64,000 nucleotides of DNA from Scopulibacillus_A cellulosilyticus (GCF_042665295.1 NZ_JBHTCO010000011.1:1-64000), one strand, 5' to 3'; shown: positions 44,838-54,651, counted from the first letter of the stretch. Program-made: numbers and translations. The notes: generated from the letters alone by a model not told the origin.

Positions 44838-45137
44838 CATAAATAGTTTTAGAACTTGTATTTTACGGACAAAACCGATGATGGAGAAAGTAATTAGGTT
44901 ACGTGTGATAAGAGAGGAAATGCCGCGGCTGTAAGCATTTCTGCATGCGTCTAATGAAAGACACTTCGGGAGGTGTCTCTCTGAAACTTTGGGAGTAGGA
45001 GAGAACGTTGCAGGCGTTAACTGCTTTATGAGAAAGATAATGCTTTTTTAGGTATTTATCTTTAAATAAAGGGTGGCACCACGGATTTATAAAATTTCGT
45101 CCCTTGTTCATCGTAACGATGAGCAAGGGACTTTTTA
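44838..45137 (+). ncRNA. T-box riboswitch of hisS-aspS, overlapping Asp/His specifier
   Basis: The T-box core AAGGGTGGCACCACGGA (45069 region) is followed by the terminator (GTCCCTTGTTCATCG pairing with CGATGAGCAAGGGAC, then T). In stem I, AGTA and GAGAG are present, and the specifier region reads GACAC (44960-44964). That offers GAC (Asp) followed by a purine as expected, and CAC (His) followed by T. The operon encodes both synthetases. Confidence 0.92.
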
Positions 45138-45156
45138 TTTAGCTAGGAGGTTTATC

Positions 45157-46425
45157 ATGAGTATTCAAATTCCAAGAGGGACACAAGATATTCTCCCTGA
45201 TGAAATCAGCATCTGGCAGTATATTGAAGAACAAGCCAGGCTTGTGTTTAAACAGTTCAACTATCATGAGATACGCACCCCAATTTTCGAATCAACTGAG
45301 CTCTTTCAGAGAGGGGTAGGCGATTCAACTGATATTGTTCAAAAGGAAATGTATACATTTGAAGACCGCGGCGGGAGAAGCTTAACGTTACGGCCGGAAG
45401 GGACTGCATCCATTGTCCGGTCATTTGTTGAAAATAAAATGTTTGGCTTGCCTAATCAGCCTGTTAAGCTTGGATATATTGGTCCAATGTTTCGCTATGA
45501 GCGTCCGCAATCGGGGCGTACCCGTCAATTTACGCAAATCGGAGTGGAAGCGCTTGGCAGCAACGATCCTTCAATAGATGCTGAAGTAATTGCCTTGGCG
45601 ATGACACTTTATCACAATCTCGGGTTAAAGAATCTTAAATTAGTACTTAATAGTCTTGGAGACCCGGAGAGCCGTCAAGCCTACCGTGAAGCATTAATCG
45701 AGCATTTTAAGCCGTCAATCAATGAGTTTTGTTCAGACTGTCAGAAGCGGCTGGAGCAAAATCCGCTGAGAATCCTGGATTGTAAAGTAGACAGGGAACA
45801 TCCTGCCATGAAAACAGCACCTTCGATATTGGACTATTTAAACAGTGAATCACGGTCTTATTTTGATCAGGTTAAAAAAATGCTTGATGATATGGGGATT
45901 TCGTATATTATAGATCCTAATCTCGTTCGCGGTCTTGATTATTATAATCACACGACCTTTGAAATCATGGGTGAAGGATTCGGGGCTATTACAACACTAT
46001 TAGGAGGCGGACGCTATAACGGCTTGGTCAGTGAACTGGGCGGCCCGGAAGTACCTGGTGTCGGATTTGCATTCGGTGTTGAAAGATTGCTGCTCGCTCT
46101 TCAAGCGGAAAATGTCATGCTTCCTATTAACGAAACGATAGATTGTTTTCTCGTTGCAATTGGGGAAAAAGCTAAAGAAAAATCAGTGCCTATTCTTTTT
46201 AACTTAAGAAATGCCGGTCTATCCGCTGATAAAGATTATATGGACAGAAAGGTAAAAGGTCAGTTTAAGCAAGCTGACAGGCTTAAAGCTCAATTTGTAG
46301 CCACGCTTGGCGAGGAAGAATTAGAAAAAAATATCATCAATGTTAAGAACATGACAACCGGGGAGCAAGAACAAATAGCTATTAATGAACTGGAAGCATA
46401 TTTACAAAAACATTTGCAGAGGTGA
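45157..46425 (+). CDS. hisS: Histidyl-tRNA synthetase
   Basis: The product, 422 aa, is class II with motif 1 (FQRGVGDSTDIVQKEMYTF), motif 2 (FRYERPQSGRTRQFTQ), the histidine-specific RGLDYYNHTTFE and a C-terminal anticodon domain. GGAGG precedes ATG 45157; the longer open frame runs through the T-box. aspS follows with a few bases of separation. Confidence 0.98.
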   Translation: MSIQIPRGTQDILPDEISIWQYIEEQARLVFKQFNYHEIRTPIFESTELFQRGVGDSTDIVQKEMYTFEDRGGRSLTLRPEGTASIVRSFVENKMFGLPNQPVKLGYIGPMFRYERPQSGRTRQFTQIGVEALGSNDPSIDAEVIALAMTLYHNLGLKNLKLVLNSLGDPESRQAYREALIEHFKPSINEFCSDCQKRLEQNPLRILDCKVDREHPAMKTAPSILDYLNSESRSYFDQVKKMLDDMGISYIIDPNLVRGLDYYNHTTFEIMGEGFGAITTLLGGGRYNGLVSELGGPEVPGVGFAFGVERLLLALQAENVMLPINETIDCFLVAIGEKAKEKSVPILFNLRNAGLSADKDYMDRKVKGQFKQADRLKAQFVATLGEEELEKNIINVKNMTTGEQEQIAINELEAYLQKHLQR

Positions 46426-46430
46426 CAATC

Positions 46431-48212
46431 ATGTATCGAAATGAATATTGCGGGCAATTAACCGAAAAACACGTCGGTAAACAGGTCAAATTAGCAGGCT
46501 GGGTCCAAAAAAGAAGAGATTTGGGCGGGTTAATTTTTATTGATTTAAGAGACCGTTCAGGACTTGTACAAATCGTTTTCAATCCGGAAATCTCTAAGGA
46601 AGCGCTTGAAACCGCAGATAAAATCAGAAGCGAATATGTCATTGAAGCCGAAGGGGAAATTGTCCTTCGCGATGAACAATCAATCAATAATAATATGGCC
46701 ACTGGAACAATAGAAATGGTTGTCCAAAATGTTGCCATTATTAATAAATCAAAAACGCCGCCTTTTGAAATTAAAAATCAAACGGATGTTTCTGAAGATG
46801 TCCGCTTAAAATATCGTTATTTAGATTTAAGACGTCCTGAGATGCTGGAAACTTTCAAAATGCGGCATAAGATCACTAAGAAAATCCGTGATTTTCTTGA
46901 CGAAAAGGCCTATCTGGAAATTGAAACGCCAATGTTAACAAAGAGTACGCCGGAGGGGGCACGGGATTATTTAGTGCCAAGCCGGGTACACCCGGGAGAA
47001 TTCTATGCACTTCCGCAATCGCCGCAAATTTTCAAGCAATTGTTGATGGTTGCAGGGATGGAGAAATATTATCAGATTGTTCGTTGTTTTAGGGACGAAG
47101 ATCTTCGGGCTGACCGGCAGCCAGAATTTACACAAGTTGATATTGAAATGTCCTTTTTCGAACAAGAACCGTTTATGCAAATGATGGAACAAATGATGGT
47201 TGAGCTTGTTAAAGACATTAAAGGTATTGAGATTAGCCAACCGTTTGAACGAATGCCTTATAGTGAGGCGATGGGCCGATATGGCAGCGATAAGCCGGAT
47301 ACACGCTTTGGCATGGAACTTATCGATTTATCCACTGCTGTTAAAGATTGCGGTTTTAAAGTATTTAGCCAAGCGGTCGCCGGCGGGGGTCAAGTCAAAG
47401 CTATCAACGTTGCAGGTCAGGCAGCCAATTATTCCAGGAAGATGATTGATGCATGTGCTGATTTTGTTTCCACATACGGTGCCAAAGGGTTAGCATGGCT
47501 GAAAGTTGAAGACGACGGTTTGAAAGGACCGATTGCAAAATTCATTGATGAGCTGGCAGCCGCTAAAATTATTGAAAAGACTCAGGCTAAACCGGGAGAT
47601 TTACTTTTATTTGTTGCTGATTCACCAAAGGTTGTTGCCGATAGTCTGGGCGCGCTCCGTTTGAAATTAGGTAAAGAACTTGATTTGATTGATCAAACTT
47701 CTCTTAATTTCCTTTGGGTTACAGAATTCCCGCTTCTTTCGTACGATGAAGATGCTGGCCGCTATGTTGCGGAACACCATCCATTTACGATGCCTATGGC
47801 TGAAGATGTAGATCTGCTTGAAACTGATCCTGGGCAAGTTAGAGCTCAAGCTTATGATTTAGTGCTCAATGGATATGAATTAGGCGGCGGTTCTCAGCGT
47901 ATTCACCAAAGAGATATTCAAGAAAAAATGTTTAAGGCACTTGGCTTTTCAATGGACGAAGCTAAAAAGCAATTCGGCTTTTTGATGGAAGCCTTTGAAT
48001 ATGGGGCACCGCCGCATGGCGGCATCGCTTTAGGACTTGACCGCCTTGTAATGATTCTGGCGGGACGTTCAAATTTACGGGATACGATTGCTTTTCCTAA
48101 GACTGCGAGCGCTTCATGTTTATTAACAGAAGCACCGAGTCCTGTCAGCCCTGATCAGCTCAAAGAACTTCATTTAGATATTCGCTGTAAGACGTCTGAA
48201 GCTAAGATATAA
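46431..48212 (+). CDS. aspS: Aspartyl-tRNA synthetase
   Basis: The product is 593 aa, a bacterial-type AspRS: N-terminal OB fold (WVQKRRDLGGLIFIDLRDR in part), class II motifs (FRDEDLRADRQPEFTQ), the GAD insertion (about 280-420) and motif 3 GIALGLDRLVM. ATG 46431 is 6 bases after GAGGTGA. Confidence 0.97.
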   Translation: MYRNEYCGQLTEKHVGKQVKLAGWVQKRRDLGGLIFIDLRDRSGLVQIVFNPEISKEALETADKIRSEYVIEAEGEIVLRDEQSINNNMATGTIEMVVQNVAIINKSKTPPFEIKNQTDVSEDVRLKYRYLDLRRPEMLETFKMRHKITKKIRDFLDEKAYLEIETPMLTKSTPEGARDYLVPSRVHPGEFYALPQSPQIFKQLLMVAGMEKYYQIVRCFRDEDLRADRQPEFTQVDIEMSFFEQEPFMQMMEQMMVELVKDIKGIEISQPFERMPYSEAMGRYGSDKPDTRFGMELIDLSTAVKDCGFKVFSQAVAGGGQVKAINVAGQAANYSRKMIDACADFVSTYGAKGLAWLKVEDDGLKGPIAKFIDELAAAKIIEKTQAKPGDLLLFVADSPKVVADSLGALRLKLGKELDLIDQTSLNFLWVTEFPLLSYDEDAGRYVAEHHPFTMPMAEDVDLLETDPGQVRAQAYDLVLNGYELGGGSQRIHQRDIQEKMFKALGFSMDEAKKQFGFLMEAFEYGAPPHGGIALGLDRLVMILAGRSNLRDTIAFPKTASASCLLTEAPSPVSPDQLKELHLDIRCKTSEAKI

Positions 48213-48263
48213 ATCATTAGAATATAGACCAAAAAATTTATTGAAATTGTGCAAGCTGTATTA

Positions 48264-48292
48264 TTGCGTCATGATAAATCATGTGCTATGAT
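48264..48292 (+). promoter_or_regulatory. Promoter of 6S RNA
   Basis: TTGCGT (48264-48269), 17 bases, TATGAT (48287-48292). Start near 48299. Confidence 0.65.
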
Positions 48293-48298
48293 GTTTAT

Positions 48299-48506
48299 AC
48301 AAAGAAAGCGAGAGTCCTGAAGTGTTCGTGGATAGCCGAATGTTTTGACCGAACATCGAAAGTACGGGAGCTTGTCGTTTTCATCCGGAGTGAAAGCCTC
48401 ATATCGTACCGAGGACTCGCAAAAGATGAAACAGGGCACCCACCTGCCAGGAGCGCGGGTTTCAAAACTAAGGTTTTATACGGCACGTTGGGGCTCTCAC
48501 TTTTTT
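48299..48506 (+). ncRNA. bsrA: 6S RNA (BsrA/6S-1 type)
   Basis: A 200-base transcript predicted between aspS and the next gene, the place of 6S-1 RNA in B. subtilis. The ends pair (GAGAGTCC at 48310-48317 with GGGGCTCTC near 48490-48498) and are followed by six T. The middle has the long imperfect arms of 6S RNA (GTGTTCGTGGATAGCCGAATG, then CGAACATCG; GGAGTGAAAGCCTC). 6S RNA binds and holds sigma-A RNA polymerase in stationary phase. Confidence 0.85.
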
Positions 48507-48596
48507 ATTTTGCTTTTAAATAGGAGACTGTTGTTGTTTCCTGCTCATCCAAAGTCAAACTTTTAACGGTTATTTTCCAAACCTTACATATAATGA

Positions 48597-48626
48597 AAAA
48601 CAACGGTCATTGACCGTTGTTTTATT
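48597..48626. terminator. Terminator of the RsfA-like gene
   Basis: AACAACGGT / ACCGTTGTT with a very small loop; T run on both strands. Confidence 0.8.
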
Positions 48627-49275
48627 TTGCGATTTTTTCAAGATTGCCGTTTTTATCCATCTTAAATGCAGGTGCTGACGAATCTTCTTGGTCTTGGAAG
48701 GCAACCATTCGTCTTGCCCTTTCCATAATACCCATTAAAGATTGGTAATCTTCTTCAATGATTTGATGATTTTTTTGCAACTTTTCAAGCTGTCTTTCAA
48801 GATCATTGACTTTAGATTGTAATCGTTCATTTTCATGCTTTAAGGCTTCATTTTCTTTTATTAATTTTTGACTTGTTCTATCATGATTTTGTAAGTTTTG
48901 TAGAAAACTAATGATATCATCCATTGTTAAAGTTTTTGGTGAAGAAGCTGCAGCTTGGGACCTTTCTTCAAAATTTACAGTTGGTTGAACAACCGGTGTT
49001 TCAAATTGCGGTTTTTGCCAATTTCTTACCCGTTGTTGCTCAGCGCGTTTCCTTTGTTTTCTCTGTTTTTTAGCAATTTCAATCGCTTGTTCATATTTTT
49101 TACGAACAATCGCATTCCACCTGAAACCGCATGCTGCTCCTGTCCGGTTTAATTTATCGCCAACTTCTTCAAAAGCGTCTAATTGTGTACTGCCTTCGCG
49201 AACATGACGCAGCACAGTTTCAGCTAATAACAAATCATCTTCATGAGACCAAGCGTCTTGTCTAACTTTTGTCAT
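48622..49275 (-). CDS. RsfA-family prespore regulator
   Basis: The product is 217 aa. The N-terminal SANT/Myb-like region (RQDAWSHEDDLLLAETVLRHV, residues 4-60) with GAACGFRWNAIVRKKY is the RsfA signature; it is followed by a basic linker and a long coiled coil (about 140-190). RsfA in B. subtilis is a forespore regulator made under sigma-F; several paralogues exist, so I do not assign a symbol. B. subtilis has tcdA in this place. Confidence 0.88.
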   Translation of the reverse strand: MTKVRQDAWSHEDDLLLAETVLRHVREGSTQLDAFEEVGDKLNRTGAACGFRWNAIVRKKYEQAIEIAKKQRKQRKRAEQQRVRNWQKPQFETPVVQPTVNFEERSQAAASSPKTLTMDDIISFLQNLQNHDRTSQKLIKENEALKHENERLQSKVNDLERQLEKLQKNHQIIEEDYQSLMGIMERARRMVAFQDQEDSSAPAFKMDKNGNLEKIAK

Positions 49276-49374
49276 GATGACCTCTCCTTAGAATATTATT
49301 CTTTATAGAAATGATTGACAAAAGTTAATGAGTTTATACGCTTAAAATATTTTTCTATGTTTCATTTACTAGAA

Positions 49375-50709
49375 TTAATTATTCTCTTGATTTCTCTTAA
49401 CAAAATAATCCAATCTCTTTTGAATGCTCTTCTCATAGCCTCTTGGAGAAGGCTGGTACAATTTTAAATCCTTAAGATGTTCCGGTAAGTAATCTTGAGG
49501 AGTATAGCCATCTTCATAATCGTGAGGATATTTATATCCTTTGCCGTGCCCCAGCTGCTTTGCGCCTTTATAATGGGCATCTCTAAGATGCAGCGGGACT
49601 TGTCCTGTAATCTCCTTTTTAACAGCAGCTATTGCCTGATCTATACCGATAATGACCGAATTGCTTTTTGGAGCTGTAGCAATATATAACGCTGCTTCAG
49701 CCAGGGGGATACGGGCTTCAGGCATTCCGACAAAAGTTACGGCTTGGGCAGCCGCCTGTGCAATAAGAAGTGCGTTAGGGTCGGCTAATCCAACGTCTTC
49801 AGCTGCATGAATGACAATTCGTCTGGCAATGAACTTAGGATCTTCGCCGGCTTCTATCATCTTGGCCAGCCAATAGAGTGTCGCGTTTGGATCCGAACCT
49901 CGCATACTTTTAATAAAGGCTGACGTTGTATCATAATGATTGTCCCCTGACTTATCATATTGAAGGACACGCTCCTGGATGGATTCTTCTGCAACACCCA
50001 AATCGATGTGAATCGTGCCGTTTTTGTCAGGATCAGTCGTTAACACCGCAAGTTCCAGTGCATGCAGTGCTGTTCTGGCATCGCCATTAGCCACTTGGAC
50101 AAGATGATTAAGGGCCTCTTTGTCTATCTCAATCGGGTAATCTCCATATCCGCGTTCCTTATCCTTAAGTGCTTGAGTTAAAATGTTTTTAATATTTTCT
50201 TGGGTAAGCGGTGTAAATCTGAATAATCTTGATCGTGAAAGTAAGGCGGGATTAATTTCAAACATTGGGCTCTCTGTTGTAGCGCCAATGAGAATAATTG
50301 TCCCGTCTTCAACAGACGGCAGCAAGGCATCCTGCTGGCTTTTATTAAATCGATGAATCTCATCAATAAAAAGGACCGTTTTTTGATCATCATATTTCAA
50401 TCTTTCTTTAGCCTTTGAAATCACGCTCCTAATGTCGTTAACACCGCTGGTTACAGCATTCAGCTGCTGAAAATGGGCTGAGGTATTGTTAGCGATAATT
50501 CTTGCAAGCGTTGTTTTTCCGGTTCCCGGGGGACCGAAAAAAATCATTGGCGTTAATTTATCGGCTTTAATAGCCCTTCTTAATAAACGGCCGGACCCTG
50601 CTATATGCTCTTGACCGATAAATTCTTCAATTGTTCTTGGGCGCATCCGGTCAGCTAAAGGTTGTCCAAGATGAGTTTGCCTGCCTTCGGAAAAATCAAA
50701 TAAATCCAT
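49375..50709 (-). CDS. rarA: Replication-associated AAA+ ATPase RarA
   Basis: The product is 444 aa with Walker A FGPPGTGKTTLA, Walker B LFIDEIHRF, and the C-terminal MgsA/RarA domain with AAEDVGLADPNAL. RarA acts at stalled forks. ATG 50709 is 9 bases after AAAGGG; ATG 50715 is close enough to be an alternative. It is divergent from cymR. Confidence 0.97.
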   Translation of the reverse strand: MDLFDFSEGRQTHLGQPLADRMRPRTIEEFIGQEHIAGSGRLLRRAIKADKLTPMIFFGPPGTGKTTLARIIANNTSAHFQQLNAVTSGVNDIRSVISKAKERLKYDDQKTVLFIDEIHRFNKSQQDALLPSVEDGTIILIGATTESPMFEINPALLSRSRLFRFTPLTQENIKNILTQALKDKERGYGDYPIEIDKEALNHLVQVANGDARTALHALELAVLTTDPDKNGTIHIDLGVAEESIQERVLQYDKSGDNHYDTTSAFIKSMRGSDPNATLYWLAKMIEAGEDPKFIARRIVIHAAEDVGLADPNALLIAQAAAQAVTFVGMPEARIPLAEAALYIATAPKSNSVIIGIDQAIAAVKKEITGQVPLHLRDAHYKGAKQLGHGKGYKYPHDYEDGYTPQDYLPEHLKDLKLYQPSPRGYEKSIQKRLDYFVKRNQENN

Positions 50710-50941
50710 ATACATCGTCCCTTTCTATAGGTGAAAATACTATAGGTTTGTAACGAATGCAAGAATAAGCCTTTTCATGCTATAATAGCTACAGTTTATT
50801 CTTCAATTTAACTTTAAAAGACAAGTTCGAAGCTTCTGGAACAAGGCTTCGGCTTCTTTAGTGCTTAATTGGAAATTTTGCAGGAAATGTCTTCAAGTAT
50901 ATGGTAACTTGTATATAAACTAGTGGAAAGAGGTGTTGACA

Positions 50942-51364
50942 TTGAAAATTTCCACAAAAGGAAGGTATGGATTAACTATAATGATGGCCCTCGGCAAAAA
51001 CAGTGGAGATGGGCCGATGTCTTTAAAAGCGATTGCTAAGGAATATGATTTATCAGAACATTATCTTGAGCAGCTTATAGCGCCATTAAGAAATGCCGGC
51101 TTGGTTAAAAGTATCAGAGGGGCTTATGGAGGATACGTATTGGCGAAAAGCCCGAAAGATATTACAGCGGCTGATATAATCAGGGTTTTGGAGGGGCCGA
51201 TCAGACCTGTTGAGGTTATGGATGATGATGACCCTGCCAAACGGGAACTCTGGATAAAAATTAAAGATGCTGTAAAGGATGTATTAGAAAGCACTTCACT
51301 TGATGACCTTATTCACTTTGATGAAGATCACCAAGTTCAAGATCCTTATATGTTTTATATTTAA
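50942..51364 (+). CDS. cymR: CymR, Rrf2-type regulator of cysteine metabolism
   Basis: The product is 140 aa from TTG 50942, giving MKISTKGRYGLTIMMALGK, the standard Rrf2 start. It has the winged helix (SLKAIAKEYDLSEHYLEQLI) and LRNAGLVKSIRGAYGGYVLA. No Fe-S cysteines are present, as expected for CymR. In B. subtilis it represses sulfur-assimilation genes with CysK. It lies ahead of iscS and mnmA, which need cysteine sulfur. Confidence 0.95.
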   Translation: MKISTKGRYGLTIMMALGKNSGDGPMSLKAIAKEYDLSEHYLEQLIAPLRNAGLVKSIRGAYGGYVLAKSPKDITAADIIRVLEGPIRPVEVMDDDDPAKRELWIKIKDAVKDVLESTSLDDLIHFDEDHQVQDPYMFYI

Positions 51365-51386
51365 TAAAGCCTTACTTAAATAAAGT

Positions 51387-51426
51387 GTTCAAAATAGGGG
51401 GACAAACAGGTCTTCGGACTTTGAAC
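51387..51426. repeat. Short copy of the dispersed repeat
   Basis: GTTCAAAATAGGGGGAC at the left, TCGGACTTTGAAC at the right, about 10 bases between. It lies between cymR and iscS, 23 bases before the latter. Confidence 0.75.
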
Positions 51427-51449
51427 AGCTATTTAAAGGACGTGTCAGG

Positions 51450-52595
51450 ATGAAATCAATATATTTAGATCATGCGGCGACAACGCCTATTCACCCGGAT
51501 GTTCTAAGTGAAATGGTTGAAGTGTATCAAAATGCTTTCGGCAACCCATCGAGCATTCATCAATTTGGGCGTACTGCAAGAAAATATTTAGATGATGCGA
51601 GGGAAACCGTCAGCAGAATGATAGGCTCAAAACCAAATGAGATTGTTTTTACGGGCGGCGGAACTGAATCAGATAATATGGCTGTGCTTGGCGCAGCTTT
51701 TGCCCAAAAAAATAACGGCAAACATATCATAACGACAAAAATTGAACATCATGCGGTTTTAAATACATGCCGTTATCTTGAGAGCGTTGGATTTGACGTG
51801 ACTTATTTAGATGTAGACAATAAAGGTATGATTGATCTTAATGAATTAGAAAGCGCTTTGCGGGATGATACAATTCTTGTCACAATAATGTATGCGAATA
51901 ATGAAGTGGGGACTGTCCAGCCGATAAGAGAAATCGCAGCTCTCGTCGAGAATCATCAAGCGCTTTTTCATACAGATGCTGTTCAAGCTTTTGGAATGAT
52001 TGATCTCGATGTCTGTGAAACGGCTATTGACCTGTTGTCCATGACTGCTCATAAGATAAACGGACCAAAAGGCGTCGGTTTTTTATATATCCGTGAGGGC
52101 GTTCAGTTAGTCACGTACGCCCACGGCGGCGAACAGGAAAGAAAGCGGCGTGCAGGCACACAGAATGTTCCGGGTATTGTTGGTTTGGAAAAAGCGGTGG
52201 CCATTGCTTCGGAACAATTTTTAAATAAAATTGATAAATATATAGGCTATCGGCAAACGATATGTCATATCTTAGATCAAAACGAGGTTAATTATGAGAT
52301 TAATGGAGATCCGGATCATTATCTTCCGCATATCTTAAATCTTTATTTCCCGGGTACTCAAGTGGAAACTCTGCTTGTGAACTTAGACTTGGCAGGTATA
52401 GCTGTTTCCAGCGGATCAGCGTGTACTGCCGGTTCTGTTGAGCCTTCTCATGTATTAACAGCCATGTTTGGAGCTGAATCCGATCGGGCCCAAAGCTCTA
52501 TCCGAATCAGTTTTGGATATGGACTGACAACAGAAACGGTTGAGGAAGCTGGAAAGATTATTGCGGCTACTGTTAAACGATTAACAAAATCTTAA
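51450..52595 (+). CDS. iscS: Cysteine desulfurase (IscS/YrvO)
   Basis: The product is 381 aa and PLP-dependent. The lysine motif TAHKINGPKG and the catalytic cysteine in SSGSACTAGS are intact. In B. subtilis YrvO passes sulfur to MnmA, encoded next. ATG 51450 follows GGAC with a weak site. Confidence 0.97.
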   Translation: MKSIYLDHAATTPIHPDVLSEMVEVYQNAFGNPSSIHQFGRTARKYLDDARETVSRMIGSKPNEIVFTGGGTESDNMAVLGAAFAQKNNGKHIITTKIEHHAVLNTCRYLESVGFDVTYLDVDNKGMIDLNELESALRDDTILVTIMYANNEVGTVQPIREIAALVENHQALFHTDAVQAFGMIDLDVCETAIDLLSMTAHKINGPKGVGFLYIREGVQLVTYAHGGEQERKRRAGTQNVPGIVGLEKAVAIASEQFLNKIDKYIGYRQTICHILDQNEVNYEINGDPDHYLPHILNLYFPGTQVETLLVNLDLAGIAVSSGSACTAGSVEPSHVLTAMFGAESDRAQSSIRISFGYGLTTETVEEAGKIIAATVKRLTKS

Positions 52596-52715
52596 GTTAA
52601 ATTGAGTTTTGGGCAAGTTATACCAGTTGAAATGATGTTCCCGGTATTGGTATTGTTATAAAAAACTAATCATGTTTTTACAGCTAGTGTAAAAATACAA
52701 AAGGGTGATGAATGA

Positions 52716-53852
52716 ATGGATAAAGCGCCCGGAGACACACGGGTTGTAGTAGGTATGTCCGGCGGTGTGGATTCTTCAGTAACAGCGCTGCTCTTAAAAC
52801 AACAAGGCTTTGATGTTGTCGGGATCTTTATGAAAAACTGGGATGATACCGATGAAAATGGTGTTTGCACAGCAACAGAAGATTACGAAGATGTAGCCAG
52901 AGTTGCAGGTCAAATCGATATTCCTTACTACGCGGTTAATTTTGAAAAGGAATATTGGGACAAAGTCTTTACCTACTTTTTAACAGAATATAAAGCGGGC
53001 CGGACGCCAAATCCTGACGTCATGTGCAATAAAGAAATTAAGTTTAAGGCCTTTCTTGACCATGCGCTGGCGCTTGGTGCAGATTACGTTGCAACCGGTC
53101 ATTACGCGCGTGTTGACAAAATTGACGGACATGTCCGGATGCTTCGCGGTTTGGATAAAAACAAGGATCAAACCTATTTTCTTAATCAATTAACAGAAGC
53201 GCAGCTTGAAAAGGTGATGTTCCCCCTCGGTGAACTGACTAAGCCGGAGGTAAGAGAAATCGCAAAGGAACACCATTTAGCAACAGCCGGCAAAAAGGAC
53301 AGCACGGGCATTTGTTTTATTGGCGAAAGGAACTTTAAAGAATTCTTGAGCAACTATCTCCCTGCACAAAAAGGAGAAATTAGAACGATTGATGGTGAGT
53401 TTAAAGGCTATCATGACGGTTTAATGTATTATACAAACGGTCAGCGCCAAGGATTAGGGATTGGCGGTCCAGGAGGCCCATGGTTCGTATGCGGCAAGGA
53501 TCTTAAGAAGAATATTTTATATGTTGCTTCGGGATTCCATAATCAGGCTTTATACTCTGAAGGCTTAATCGCAACAGACGTCAATTGGATTAATGGCTTG
53601 CCAGAGGAAAAAATATTAAAATGTACAGCCAAGTTCCGTTATCGCCAGGAAGATCGCCCGGTAACGGTTTACATTGAATCGAAGGATAAAGTTAAAGTTA
53701 TTTTCAATGAGCCTGAGAGAGCAATCACACCGGGTCAATCCGTTGTTTTTTATGATAGAGATATATGTCTCGGCGGAGGAACGATTGATCTTATATTAAA
53801 CCAGCCGGAAGGCGAACAGTTTGATTTTGTAGACTCAACCTTATCATCATAA
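52716..53852 (+). CDS. mnmA: tRNA-uridine 2-sulfurtransferase
   Basis: MnmA makes 2-thiouridine at the wobble base of tRNA-Lys, Glu and Gln. The product is 378 aa: PP-loop MSGGVDSSV (near 16), catalytic cysteines in NPDVMCNKEIKF and GICFIGERNF. AAAAGGGTGATG precedes the start. Confidence 0.98.
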   Translation: MDKAPGDTRVVVGMSGGVDSSVTALLLKQQGFDVVGIFMKNWDDTDENGVCTATEDYEDVARVAGQIDIPYYAVNFEKEYWDKVFTYFLTEYKAGRTPNPDVMCNKEIKFKAFLDHALALGADYVATGHYARVDKIDGHVRMLRGLDKNKDQTYFLNQLTEAQLEKVMFPLGELTKPEVREIAKEHHLATAGKKDSTGICFIGERNFKEFLSNYLPAQKGEIRTIDGEFKGYHDGLMYYTNGQRQGLGIGGPGGPWFVCGKDLKKNILYVASGFHNQALYSEGLIATDVNWINGLPEEKILKCTAKFRYRQEDRPVTVYIESKDKVKVIFNEPERAITPGQSVVFYDRDICLGGGTIDLILNQPEGEQFDFVDSTLSS

Positions 53853-53867
53853 GGTTGAGTCTTTTTT
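53832..53867 (+). terminator. Terminator of iscS-mnmA
   Basis: A perfect 11-bp stem, GACTCAACCTT / AAGGTTGAGTC, with six T. It overlaps the mnmA stop. Confidence 0.95.
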
Positions 53868-53965
53868 GTAATTAGCGGGAAAATCACGTTTTACATGATA
53901 GCATCCCTATTTCTCTGATATACTACTGATAGAATGCTCTATGATCAAGAATGGAGAGAATAGAA

Positions 53966-54634
53966 GTGGAAGATAAAATACAACAAGGTTTGGATGCTTT
54001 GAATAGGGGACAGTATGAAGATGCTGCGCAACTTTTTAACGACACGATTGTTGAGTCTCCTGAAGATCCAAGAGGGTATACGCATTTTGGGCATTTACTT
54101 GTTTCATTAGAAAAGCCAGAGAAAGCTAAGGCTTTTTATGAGAAGGCAATAAGCTTAACCGAAAATCATTTGCCGGCAATCTATGGTTTAGGGAATGCCC
54201 TGTATAATCTTGGAGAGTATAAGGAAGCTTTAGAGAAATATCAATATGCTTTGACACTCGATAATGATAACTCAGATATTTATTATATGATGGGGCTTGT
54301 CTACCTTAATTTAAACCAATCAGGTCCTGCACTTGCTTCATTCCAAAGGGCTGTAGAACTGAATCAAGAGGATGTTGATGCACGTTTTCAGTACGGGTTA
54401 TCTTTAGCACATATTGGACAAATCGACTTAGCCAAGGAGCAATTTCAAAAAGTCGTTTCCATAGATTCTAAGCATGCAGATGCTTATTATAACCTTGGTG
54501 TAGCAGCTATGTACGATGAAGATGAAAAATCGGCAGAGCAATATTTCAAAAAGACGCTGTCCATTCAAAAAAATCATATGCTGGCAGCCAACGGATTAAA
54601 AAACATCGAACAACGTTTAAATGAACGGAACTAA
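53966..54634 (+). CDS. yrrB: TPR protein YrrB
   Basis: The product is 222 aa, made of six or so 34-residue TPR units (for example ALGADY-free AIYGLGNALYNLGEYKEALE) with no membrane segment. A protein-protein docking role is inferred. The B. subtilis counterpart also lies between mnmA and recD2. GTG 53966 is 7 bases after GGAGAG; ATG 53951 is part of that site. Confidence 0.9.
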   Translation: MEDKIQQGLDALNRGQYEDAAQLFNDTIVESPEDPRGYTHFGHLLVSLEKPEKAKAFYEKAISLTENHLPAIYGLGNALYNLGEYKEALEKYQYALTLDNDNSDIYYMMGLVYLNLNQSGPALASFQRAVELNQEDVDARFQYGLSLAHIGQIDLAKEQFQKVVSIDSKHADAYYNLGVAAMYDEDEKSAEQYFKKTLSIQKNHMLAANGLKNIEQRLNERN

Positions 54635-54651
54635 GAAAGAGGGTCAGGTTT

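Noticed and set aside
45073..45156. Extended N-terminus of HisRS
   Set aside because: The extension is the T-box antiterminator and terminator read in frame; ATG 45157 has a proper GGAGG.
48281..48566. Open frames of 60-80 codons between aspS and the RsfA-like gene
   Set aside because: They lie across the 6S RNA, lack ribosome-binding sites and resemble no protein.
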